A stretch of DNA of 34,258 nucleotides from Candidatus Zixiibacteriota bacterium. GTDB taxonomy: Bacteria > Zixibacteria > MSB-5A5 > GN15 > PGXB01. The DNA lies in contig JAAERC010001235.1 in NCBI GenBank assembly GCA_024230695.1, forward strand, positions 1-34,258. The letters run 5' to 3'. Position numbers and translations under genes: made by a program. The first letter of the stretch is position 1. Each line of letters opens with the position of its first letter. Below, in pieces: positions 27,169 through 34,258 of the stretch. A model generated the notes under the pieces. The model saw nothing but the letters and a program-made list of their open reading frames with translations. It had not been told where the DNA came from and did not search any database.

Positions 27169-27300
27169 TATATTAAAATTATCTGATTGAATTAATTTAT
27201 TGTGACTTAATATTTTACAATACGGGAATAACAATAATTCCTTAATTTTAAAATCCATAATATAATTTGATACTGAAACAAAATCAGGATTAGTATTTCC

Positions 27301-27328
27301 ATTGCCAGTTTGCCACCCTAATGGCAAT
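27301..27328. other. Hairpin in the gap before the GAFTDA regulator
   Basis: ATTGCCA and TGGCAAT form a perfect 7-bp inverted repeat about 90 bp upstream of the regulator start. It could be an operator or an RNA structure; no promoter with correct spacing is clear. Confidence 0.35.
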
Positions 27329-27419
27329 AGAAAGGGCTTTCGCAAAAAAATGCGCACAATTTTCGAAACATAATTCATTGTTCATTGTTTTGTATGATCT
27401 AAAAGTCGCTTAACTGTAA

Positions 27420-28850
27420 GTGTATTATGCCGATATACTGAAAATGATGAATAGTATGCTATCCGGCGTAATTTTGTACGGCAGAAACCTCTTCTCAAGT
27501 AATTGGGACAAAATATGTTCCGAAAAACCGGAAATGGTTAGTGAGGTTTCGTCACAAGTCGAACCTATAATTCCAAAAAATAATTGGAATAAGGGGACGG
27601 TATATGTCGATGTGGAGAATAATGATTTTATTAAACCGGAATTTCTCAATCAACTAATACAATCATTTGATAGACTGCGTATTATTGGAGTATCCGATTC
27701 AATTTCTGAAAATAAAACAATAGAAATTGCAAAAATGGGTGTTGCGGAAATTCTGACAAAAGATGAATATAACTCAAGAGTGAGTGGTTTCCTGGATGCT
27801 CCCGATCCTCAAAAGAAGCCTGAGAAAACATCAAACAAATCGAGTGATTCCCGATATGATGTCGATGCCTTAATCGGAATCTCACCCAAGATGGTCAAAA
27901 TCAAAAATATGATAACCCAACTCAGCGATGTTGATTATCCAAATGCAATATTTTTTGGGGAAACCGGAACCGGTAAAGATTTACTGGCTAAAGTGATGCA
28001 TCATACAGGTGTCAGAAAAGATAGCAACTTTGTCGAGGTTAATTGTTCGGCAATTCCCGATGAACTGTTTGAATCAGAACTATTTGGCCATATAAAAGGT
28101 GCCTTTACCGATGCCAAATCAGACAAAATCGGTTTATTTGAATTTGCCGATAACGGTACAATCTTTTTGGATGAAATAGGAAATCTATCTCTTTCGGCAC
28201 AGGCCAAACTACTCAAAATACTTGAAAGCAGAACCCTGCGGCCGCTTGGAGCAGTTGCAGATAAAGATATAAATGTCAGAGTTCTGGCCGCAACCAATGT
28301 AAATTTGGAGGAGGCAGTTGAAGCCAACCAATTCCGGAGAGACTTGCTTTTTAGATTGAATCTTATTGCAATTCATCTGCCATCTCTGCACGAACGAAAA
28401 GAAGATATTGAAGAATTGGCCAAAAACAATTTTGATTTCTATCGTACTATATATAACAAGCCATCACTCTCAATCTCCAACGAAGCTATTAGCAAATTAA
28501 ATGATTATAATTGGCCCGGTAATGTTCGTGAATTAAGGAATGTTATGGAGCGAATAGTGCTTCTGGCATCAACAGACAAAATAAAACCCAAACAGATTAG
28601 CGAGGCTATTTCGAACGGGCGAATCAGCATCAAGGATAGGCGGCAGATAATTATCGATGTTCCCAGACAGGGAATAGCACTTAAATCAATCGAAAAACAG
28701 GTTGTTGGTGAAATACTGAATTTTGTTGAGTGGAACCGAACCGAAGCTGCAAAACTGCTTGGAATCTCGCGAGCGCGACTTCGTAGGATAATGGATAACA
28801 ACAAGTTAAATAAGAATAAGCGCAAATCACGATCAACCGGCACAAAATAG
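27420..28850 (+). CDS. AAA+ sigma-54 activator-type regulator with GAFTDA and receiver-like N-terminus
   Basis: The 476-residue protein has an N-terminal part (about 55-125) patterned like a response-regulator receiver (VYVDVENN, then RIIGVSDS, then AAxxGxxEILTKDEY-like), but without a clear phosphate-accepting Asp pocket. The AAA+ module is complete: Walker A GETGTGKD (about 179), Walker B NGTIFLDEIGN, RRDLLFRLN and WPGNVRELRNVMER. A Fis-like HTH (NRTEAAKLLGISRARLRRIM) ends it. The sigma-54 contact loop is GAFTDA (28098-28115) instead of GAFTGA. Start is GTG 27420, with ATG 27444 or 27447 as alternatives; no strong ribosome site decides. It lies about 260 bp before a sigma-54-promoted operon it may control. 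Confidence 0.83.
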   Translation: MYYADILKMMNSMLSGVILYGRNLFSSNWDKICSEKPEMVSEVSSQVEPIIPKNNWNKGTVYVDVENNDFIKPEFLNQLIQSFDRLRIIGVSDSISENKTIEIAKMGVAEILTKDEYNSRVSGFLDAPDPQKKPEKTSNKSSDSRYDVDALIGISPKMVKIKNMITQLSDVDYPNAIFFGETGTGKDLLAKVMHHTGVRKDSNFVEVNCSAIPDELFESELFGHIKGAFTDAKSDKIGLFEFADNGTIFLDEIGNLSLSAQAKLLKILESRTLRPLGAVADKDINVRVLAATNVNLEEAVEANQFRRDLLFRLNLIAIHLPSLHERKEDIEELAKNNFDFYRTIYNKPSLSISNEAISKLNDYNWPGNVRELRNVMERIVLLASTDKIKPKQISEAISNGRISIKDRRQIIIDVPRQGIALKSIEKQVVGEILNFVEWNRTEAAKLLGISRARLRRIMDNNKLNKNKRKSRSTGTK

Positions 28851-28878
28851 CCCAATACCTTCATTATGCTTAAATCCA

Positions 28879-28900
28879 TGTTATACAATCACATATAACA
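28879..28900. promoter_or_regulatory. Inverted repeat TGTTATA-N8-TATAACA, possible activator site
   Basis: Two perfect 7-bp arms around 8 bp lie about 155 bp upstream of the -24 element of the next operon, a normal enhancer distance. Its TGTTAT half resembles the arms at 15979-16000. Confidence 0.45.
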
Positions 28901-29041
28901 CAATATGACTTTATAGATAAAATCTACTGGCACATTTTATCCCACTTGCTTTCCCAATATAGATTTTTAGTTCAATTTGAATATCAGATTTTCTCCTCCT
29001 AACGCGCTAAAGCATATGTAGTTAAGTTTTTAATGTCGAGA

Positions 29042-29058
29042 TTGGCATAATAATCGCC
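29042..29058 (+). promoter_or_regulatory. Sigma-54 promoter of the lipoprotein/TPR/HD-GYP operon
   Basis: TTGGCATAATAATCGCC has a consensus -24 and GC (29056-29057) 12 bp from GG (29044-29045). The -12 is TCGCC rather than TTGCA, so it is somewhat weaker. Transcription would begin near 29069, ahead of AAGGAG and ATG 29112. Confidence 0.6.
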
Positions 29059-29111
29059 TATTCAAAACCCAGTTCAATGAAATGCAGAAAACGTTTGAAA
29101 GGAGAAAGTAG

Positions 29112-29648
29112 ATGTTAATTTCAAGACACACCAAGCTTTTCACGACATTGTTTGTATTATGTCTCTTTGCATTCGTCGGTTTGGTTGGTTGCTCAAAAGC
29201 TCCAGTCAGTCCGGATACTCAAAGTAGTACAACTCTTTTAAAGAGGACATTTGCCGCATCAAAAGTTCTTGGGGATGAGGCATATACTGAAACTATAGTT
29301 TCGGCTGCCGATGGAGGAGTTGTAGCTTTTCATGATGTAGAACTCTATTTCCCGCCTAATGCTTTGAGTAGCGATACCCTGATTTCAATCAGTATCCCTG
29401 ATTTGACCGTTTTTGCCAATAATTTTGGCACTGATGGTTTATTCTTCAATGTACCAGTTCGGGTAGCGATGAACTATCGTGACGCCGATTTATCTGGTAT
29501 TGACGAAACTACTATAAAAATGGCCTGGCTGAATAAAAGTACGGGCGAATGGGATATTATTGATTGTGTTCTTGATCAGGCTAATAAGCTGGTTATTGCG
29601 GAAGTTTATCACTTTTCCGCTTATGCATTAATTACGGACGAACGATAG
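29112..29648 (+). CDS. Lipoprotein with a ZU5-like domain
   Basis: A signal with a clear lipobox (FAFVGLVGC, lipid Cys about 27) is followed by a roughly 150-residue extracytoplasmic domain. The part SAADGGVVAFHDVELYFPPNALSSDTLISIS is like the start of ZU5 domains found in death-domain and adhesion proteins. The end HFSAYAL fits the same type of bacterial surface protein. AAGGAG lies 8 bp before the ATG. It is first in an operon with a TPR protein 27 bp downstream. A structural or sensing role at the envelope is likely; nothing more specific can be said. Confidence 0.75.
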   Translation: MLISRHTKLFTTLFVLCLFAFVGLVGCSKAPVSPDTQSSTTLLKRTFAASKVLGDEAYTETIVSAADGGVVAFHDVELYFPPNALSSDTLISISIPDLTVFANNFGTDGLFFNVPVRVAMNYRDADLSGIDETTIKMAWLNKSTGEWDIIDCVLDQANKLVIAEVYHFSAYALITDER

Positions 29649-29675
29649 GATAACTAAAGGTAACTTATAAAGGAA

Positions 29676-30746
29676 ATGTCACAAGTAGGTAATAAAATGG
29701 CTGAATTAACAAAAAACAGATACGGTCTTGATTCTCATGACCCACGGAATCTGCTCAGCCTGGCAAGGGATTGGATGAAACAAGGCAACACTACGGTGGC
29801 TTTCCATCTTCTTAACGAAGCACTTAAGCATAAGAAAGCAAACGACGATAACATGGTTATAGGCGAGATTGCAAAAGAATTCGGACGAATTTATATTCAG
29901 ACCGGTCAGTGGGATCGGGCCGAGGAAGCTTGCAGTAAAGCCACAACATTATTTCTTGAACAGAATGATTTCAAGAGTGCTGCTGAGTCAACACGAAATC
30001 TGGCAAATATGAAATTTCAGCTGGGTAAATTTGATGACTCAAATAGTCTCTGTCGTCGTGCAATTGATTGGGCAACCAAATCAGGTGATTTCAATTTAAG
30101 AGCTACTATTCTTAATACCCAGGGTGCCATTAAATCTATTAAGGGTGAACAACGGGAATCAATTAAGATTTTTGGTCTCTGTCTGTCCGATTTTAGAAGG
30201 TCTGACAATAAATCTCATCAGGCACATATTCTTCATAATATAGGTTTGGCCCAGATGGAAATCGGCGAATATCAAGAATCCAAAAAGGCATTTGAGGAAG
30301 CTCTTGTACTTGCTTTGGAATTAAAAAATGCAAGTCTTGTTCAGATGTGCTATCACAATAAGGCTCGGTTACACTTGAAATTATCCGATATTGTCGCCGC
30401 CCGATCATTGATCAAGGCTGCCAAAGAATTGCTTCCTACATCAAAAACTCCTTACCTCGAAACTGATCTGGCATTGGTGGATGCCGACGTAAATCGATTG
30501 TCGGGAGATTTGGTTAAAGCTGTAGCGATTCTCAACGATGCTTTGAGGCTTTCCCGAGAAAAAAATCTGCTTCAACAGGAAGCGGAAATATTGTTTGAAT
30601 CCGGGAAAGTGGCAATTGAGTTGGGTGAGACTAATATTGCACGTTCACGTATAGATGCAGCAATCACATTGCTTAAGAAAACCGGCGGCGCACAATTGGA
30701 AAAAGCCGTCACAATGCTAAAGAATTTGGAAACATCGGCGAAGTAA
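29676..30746 (+). CDS. TPR-repeat protein
   Basis: The 356-residue protein is made almost wholly of tetratricopeptide units, with residues such as W/L-G-Y/F-A at repeat positions (for example GRIYIQTGQWDRAEEACSKA and HNIGLAQMEIGEYQESKKAF). It has no signal peptide or catalytic domain, so it is expected to be a cytoplasmic scaffold. ATG 29676 has AGGA very close; ATG 29697 with AGTAGGT upstream is an alternative. It is 5 bp from the HD-GYP gene, whose N-terminal half is also TPR, so the two may form a heteromeric TPR assembly (inference). Confidence 0.82.
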   Translation: MSQVGNKMAELTKNRYGLDSHDPRNLLSLARDWMKQGNTTVAFHLLNEALKHKKANDDNMVIGEIAKEFGRIYIQTGQWDRAEEACSKATTLFLEQNDFKSAAESTRNLANMKFQLGKFDDSNSLCRRAIDWATKSGDFNLRATILNTQGAIKSIKGEQRESIKIFGLCLSDFRRSDNKSHQAHILHNIGLAQMEIGEYQESKKAFEEALVLALELKNASLVQMCYHNKARLHLKLSDIVAARSLIKAAKELLPTSKTPYLETDLALVDADVNRLSGDLVKAVAILNDALRLSREKNLLQQEAEILFESGKVAIELGETNIARSRIDAAITLLKKTGGAQLEKAVTMLKNLETSAK

Positions 30747-30751
30747 TCATC

Positions 30752-32650
30752 ATGAGCAACACTCCGCATAAAGATAAATATTTGGTGGATACACACTTGG
30801 CAAAAAACAACATGGGAATTGATAGCAGGTGGGGACAGACGCTATCACAATTTCTAGACCTAGCCAAAGCCGCCAGTTATGACTTCGATTATGAACGAGC
30901 GTTAAAACATTTGAATTCAATGGAGGAATTGTGGGAGGCCAAAGGCCTCCCCATTTTCTCGATAGAACTCAGATACGAACTTCACAGTGAAAAAGGAAAA
31001 GTCCTATCCAGACTGGGTAGATATAGTCATGCAATAGCAGAATATCAAAAATTACTCGATTATTGTCAGGACGAAAAACTGCTCTCAAAACGAGTAGATG
31101 TCTTTCTTGAAATCGGTCAACTTATGTCCAAAACTGGTGAAAATGATAAGGCTCTTGGTTATATTCATCGTGCTTTGTCGGGCTTTCGGCGGTTGAACGA
31201 TGCCTCAGGTATTTGTAGGAGTCTCAGAAATCTTGGTGCCATATATATAAATCTTGGCGAATTTGATGATGTTGAAGCGACCTACGATGAGGCAATAGAG
31301 ATTGCTCTTCAAGAAAAGCTGCACATTATATATGCCGACCTTTTTAATAATCTGGGTACAATCAAGAATATTAGAGGCGATTGGAAGGCAGCCCTGGAGT
31401 GTTATTTTAAGGCAAAAGATGTTTTTGAAAAGGAAGGCGAGATTAGAAAGAGCGCATACACTCTTAATAATATTGGTATTACGCTTTTGGAACAGGGGCA
31501 ACTTATAAATGCCCGAGATTCCTTTTTATCGGCTCTACAGGTTGCTGGGACAGTAAAAGATGAATCACTCATTTTAATTCTGAATCTTAGCCTGACTGAT
31601 CTTTCCCTTAAGACGGGCAACTACTCCGATGCCAGTCGGTATTGTCAGGCGACAAAAAGATATCTTGAAGCAAAAGAATTACGAAATGCCCAGTGGGTTG
31701 AAATGAGAAAATTAGCGGGCAAAATTGCATATAATAATAAAGAGTTTGATGTTGCTCAGAAATACTTTGATGAGGCTTTTCTGCTGGCAGAAGAACTTGG
31801 TCTTCAATTTAATGCCGCTGAATTATTTTTTGAAAAAGGAAATCTTCTCTTTGAAACTGATCAGCATATGGAAGCCCTGCAAACTCTTGAACGAGCCTTT
31901 CAGCTTTTTCATCAATTCAAGGCATCGGGCAAAGTTGAAAATACAGAGAACCTTATTAATTCCATTGAGGAATTATATCTAAAGGTTTTTGATGCAATGG
32001 CGGCAAGGGCAGATCATAAGGACCCTTATACAAAAGGTCACTCCGACCGTGTTGCACATTTGACCTTAATGATCTGCCAGAAACTAAGTCTTTCCGATCA
32101 TGAAACAAAGGCCACAGTAGCCGGCGCGTTATTGCATGATATTGGGAAATTAAATATCGCCGATGAATTACTCAAAAAACCGGAAAAGCTTACCTCTGAA
32201 GAATTTGATGAAATAAAAACCCATCCCGACAAAGGCGTCCAAGTTCTCAATGGAATCAAATTGCCATGGGATATTCTGCCGATGATTCGTCATCACCATG
32301 AAAAATTCGATGGTTCCGGGTACCCTTCAGGTCTTAAGGGAGAATTAATTCCGTCAAGCGCAAGAATAATAGCTGTCGCCGATGTTTTTGATGCTCTTAC
32401 ATCTGATCGACCATATCGAAAAATGTTTTCAGCCGACAAAGCGCTCCGTATTATGAAAGAAGAAATGACATTTTCATTTGACCAGCTGATACTTGATACC
32501 TTGGTGAATCTAGTTGAAGGTGGAAAGATAGATAATATCATCAATCGTAAAACAGAATCAGATGAAATGTATCGTATCTGGTCCCAATGTCGCCCCAAAA
32601 ATAACAATGATCCTTCGAATAGGGAGTCAGTAGCGGCGATTTCCTGCTAA
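30752..32650 (+). CDS. TPR protein with C-terminal HD-GYP phosphodiesterase domain
   Basis: About 410 residues of TPR units (YARL/NLGAIYINLGEF pattern) precede an HD-GYP domain. Visible metal-site motifs are HDIGK (His about 462), HPDKG, HHHEKFDGSGYP (about 514) and VADVFDALTSDRPYR. HD-GYP enzymes hydrolyse cyclic di-GMP or related dinucleotides, so this protein links a TPR input to second-messenger breakdown. It has no signal peptide or receiver domain. The 5-bp gap after the TPR gene and the lack of a clear ribosome site point to translational coupling. It ends the sigma-54 operon that begins with the lipoprotein. Confidence 0.88.
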   Translation: MSNTPHKDKYLVDTHLAKNNMGIDSRWGQTLSQFLDLAKAASYDFDYERALKHLNSMEELWEAKGLPIFSIELRYELHSEKGKVLSRLGRYSHAIAEYQKLLDYCQDEKLLSKRVDVFLEIGQLMSKTGENDKALGYIHRALSGFRRLNDASGICRSLRNLGAIYINLGEFDDVEATYDEAIEIALQEKLHIIYADLFNNLGTIKNIRGDWKAALECYFKAKDVFEKEGEIRKSAYTLNNIGITLLEQGQLINARDSFLSALQVAGTVKDESLILILNLSLTDLSLKTGNYSDASRYCQATKRYLEAKELRNAQWVEMRKLAGKIAYNNKEFDVAQKYFDEAFLLAEELGLQFNAAELFFEKGNLLFETDQHMEALQTLERAFQLFHQFKASGKVENTENLINSIEELYLKVFDAMAARADHKDPYTKGHSDRVAHLTLMICQKLSLSDHETKATVAGALLHDIGKLNIADELLKKPEKLTSEEFDEIKTHPDKGVQVLNGIKLPWDILPMIRHHHEKFDGSGYPSGLKGELIPSSARIIAVADVFDALTSDRPYRKMFSADKALRIMKEEMTFSFDQLILDTLVNLVEGGKIDNIINRKTESDEMYRIWSQCRPKNNNDPSNRESVAAISC

Positions 32651-32757
32651 GTCAATCTTGGTGACGTTTTTTTTATAAATAAAATACGATCTTATAAATA
32701 AGATGCCTGTAAATCACACAATTTTCCTTAAAATTGATTTTTTGATATATTAAAAAA

Positions 32758-32802
32758 TGACGATCCTTTATAGAAGATTTTCGAACTTTTATAAAGCGTT
32801 GA
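32758..32802 (+). repeat. Dispersed repeat, copy E (degenerate)
   Basis: It is closest to copy B (33 of the first 39 bases). TGG has become TGA and the downstream frame ends early, so this copy is decayed. It lies 130 bp before copy F in the gene-free stretch 32651-33187. Confidence 0.6.
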
Positions 32803-32832
32803 TACCATGATAATTATGTAACAATTTTAAAA

Positions 32833-32853
32833 AATCATCGCTTCGGGGTGATT
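32833..32853. other. Small hairpin between repeat copies E and F
   Basis: AATCATC and GGTGATT pair (one G-T) with a loop that contains TTCG. It may end transcription from the HD-GYP operon but has no U-tract. Confidence 0.3.
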
Positions 32854-32887
32854 CTATTAATTGATTGAGTTACAACAGAGTACAAAT

Positions 32888-32938
32888 TGGCGTCCCTTAG
32901 TTGATGAACTTCGAACTTATTTGATAAGAACTGCATAA
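32888..32938 (+). repeat. Dispersed repeat, copy F
   Basis: It reads WRPLVDELRTYLIRTA then TAA and matches copy C in 44 of 51 positions. The frame is open a few codons further upstream. After it, 32939-33187 holds no gene I can support. Confidence 0.8.
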
Positions 32939-33187
32939 GCAAAGAAACTGAATTATATGATTATAATGATGCAATTCAATAACCTACTATTGCTGACTTG
33001 ATACTATTTGCAAATTCCATATTCATTTACACTGAGAACTGCGAATAGAGTTTGTGTCAATTATGTGCCATATAGTGGTACAAAAATATTAGAACACACA
33101 CAAACAGACAATTGGTATCTTATTATATTGGGCCTTATGAATCTAAAGGAATAATTGTTGATCGAGTAAGTATACTTACTATTCGGA

Positions 33188-34258
33188 CTATATATTATTG
33201 ATTTGCCTGATGATATCATTAAAGAAATATGATATTTCTCTATCGGGTGAAAGATCAAGCTCTTTTTTTAGTAGTTTTTCATAATTTCTATATGTTTTCA
33301 TCGCTTGAAATAAATTATCATTCTTCACTTGGATTTTCATAAGTTGCTCAACACCCTGCCCCCAAAGCGGATCAAGTTTCAGCCCATTTCGCAAAACAGT
33401 GATACCTTCATCATATCTATTCTTTTTATAGAGATATTTTGAGAACGCAAGGATGCCATCGAGATAAAGTTTCTGAAGTCTTTCGCCATATTCAATTGAA
33501 TAGTCTTCATACCTCTGTTCCGGAATCAATTCACCTTTATACATCCCCAAGGCTCTATTTATTTCTTTTTCAGAGGAATCATCAAAGACATAATTTTTAT
33601 CAATAGAGATCATCCCCTTCTTTAATGTATCCTCGAATATAAACGTATCAATTTGGGAACCATCCGGAAGTTCTAAATAGTACTGTTGATTAGTATATTT
33701 AATATATGACTTGCCTCTTGGTTCATATAATGGATCAAGTGCTTTTCTCAGATCGCCGACCGATGTCTGCAGAATGGATTTTCCTTTTGAAAGATTACTA
33801 TCGGGCCAAAGGAATTCAATGATCTTCTCCTCATGAATCGGCCGGGGATGCTCGATCAGAAGGATCTGAAATAGCATTTTGGATTTTTTTCGCTTAATTG
33901 GAAGCAATTTCCCTTTTGATAAAGCAGTAAATTGCCCCAACAATTTAATATTTAGGTCCGGCAGTGATACTTCCTTGATTTTCTTAAGATATTTCCTTGA
34001 TAACCGAACCAGTTCTTTATTAGATCGATCAGTACACTTAGAGATAGATTTGTTCAAGCCTCGTATTTCCAAATCAATTGCTGATTTAATAAGCCTTGAT
34101 TTTTCAACCGCCGTACACCGACCATGATCCAATTCATCATTAAATACGCTGGTAAGATCAATAATAAAATCTCCAGAAATAAGCCTGGCGGCCGTGCCGG
34201 ATAAAATATTGTATCTGATTGCTTTGGAATACACAAAACCTGTTATAAGATCATTGGC
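33188..34258 (-). CDS. SARP-like transcriptional regulator, C-terminal part (5' partial)
   Basis: The frame is open to the window edge with no stop, so the gene starts outside; GTG 34234 is only an internal in-frame codon. The visible part starts with a helical region that resembles the TPR-type segment of MalT-like regulators. An OmpR-like winged helix (IKLLGQFTALSKGKLLPIKRKKSKMLFQILL, then SILQTSVGDLRKAL) follows, and then a bacterial transcriptional activator domain (EINRALGMYKGELIPEQRYEDYSIEYGERLQKLY, ending KELDLSPDREI). This order is that of SARP/AfsR-type activators, often with an upstream ATPase domain. No target is visible in the window. Confidence 0.75.
   Translation of the reverse strand, partial: ANDLITGFVYSKAIRYNILSGTAARLISGDFIIDLTSVFNDELDHGRCTAVEKSRLIKSAIDLEIRGLNKSISKCTDRSNKELVRLSRKYLKKIKEVSLPDLNIKLLGQFTALSKGKLLPIKRKKSKMLFQILLIEHPRPIHEEKIIEFLWPDSNLSKGKSILQTSVGDLRKALDPLYEPRGKSYIKYTNQQYYLELPDGSQIDTFIFEDTLKKGMISIDKNYVFDDSSEKEINRALGMYKGELIPEQRYEDYSIEYGERLQKLYLDGILAFSKYLYKKNRYDEGITVLRNGLKLDPLWGQGVEQLMKIQVKNDNLFQAMKTYRNYEKLLKKELDLSPDREISYFFNDIIRQINNI

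Noticed and set aside
27321..27340. Sigma-54 promoter before the GAFTDA regulator
   Set aside because: TGGCAATAGAAAGGGC has GG and GC 13 bp apart instead of 12.
27127..27378. 83-codon minus-strand ORF
   Set aside because: It overlaps repeat copy D on the opposite strand and shows no domain or ribosome site.
32689..32704. ATCTTAT-AA-ATAAGAT palindrome as a terminator
   Set aside because: The stem is AT-only with a 2-base gap and no U-run; it is probably chance in AT-rich DNA.
490..32938. CRISPR array or integron attC sites for the dispersed repeat
   Set aside because: Copies are kilobases apart with no spacer pattern, lack attC core sites and folding, and no integrase gene is seen.

Overview
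The window is AT-rich DNA from a Gram-negative bacterium. It carries an RND efflux pump end, several lipoprotein signal peptides, Hanks-type kinases fused to TPR repeats, and three proteins with the AAA+ fold of sigma-54 activators. This mix, with long TPR proteins and a kinase/FlgO-like/TPR architecture, is typical of metagenome-assembled FCB-type lineages such as Zixibacteria and relatives. That placement is an inference and no rRNA or tRNA gene is present to test it.

Region 1 (1-440) is the 3' end of an RND permease gene. Region 2 (about 760-11752) is the most interesting part. A seven-gene plus-strand operon (933-9529) is almost entirely coupled by overlaps. It encodes a UbiA-like prenyltransferase, a dikinase-type phosphotransferase resembling rifampicin phosphotransferase in layout, a GNAT-fold protein, a phosphatidylserine-decarboxylase-family enzyme, a DUF3419/BtaA-like aminocarboxypropyltransferase, and an ABC permease and ATPase. 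It converges on a two-gene minus-strand operon (11591-9507) for an acyl reductase-like SDR and a diacylglycerol-kinase-family lipid kinase. I read this as a biosynthesis and export cluster for an unusual membrane lipid. Both operons start with a -24/-12 sigma-54 promoter. Both have the same 18-bp palindrome in the same orientation and at exactly the same distance upstream, so they look like one regulon.

Region 3 (11775-17493) holds a soluble kinase-TPR protein, a GAF/AAA+/Fis sigma-54 activator with an intact GAFTGA loop and a related palindrome before its own promoter, and a sigma-54-driven lipoprotein. The activator is the natural candidate regulator of the lipid cluster.

Region 4 (17619-23754) contains a small hypothetical gene, a REP/MITE-like element, a 1392-residue pseudokinase-like/TPR/GAF/AAA+/HTH protein that has lost GAFTGA, a 71-residue secreted peptide and an HTH protein. 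Region 5 (23768-27168) is a GC-richer membrane kinase-TPR gene on the minus strand, bracketed by two direct copies of a dispersed repeat. Region 6 (27420-32650) has an AAA+ activator with GAFTDA, then a sigma-54-promoted operon of a ZU5-like lipoprotein, a TPR protein and a TPR/HD-GYP phosphodiesterase. Region 7 ends with the 3' part of a SARP-like regulator gene.

Six same-strand copies of a roughly 50-bp repeat (490, 17619, 23768, 27118, 32758, 32888) lie between genes. Five of them read as the last 16 codons plus stop of a lost protein-coding gene.
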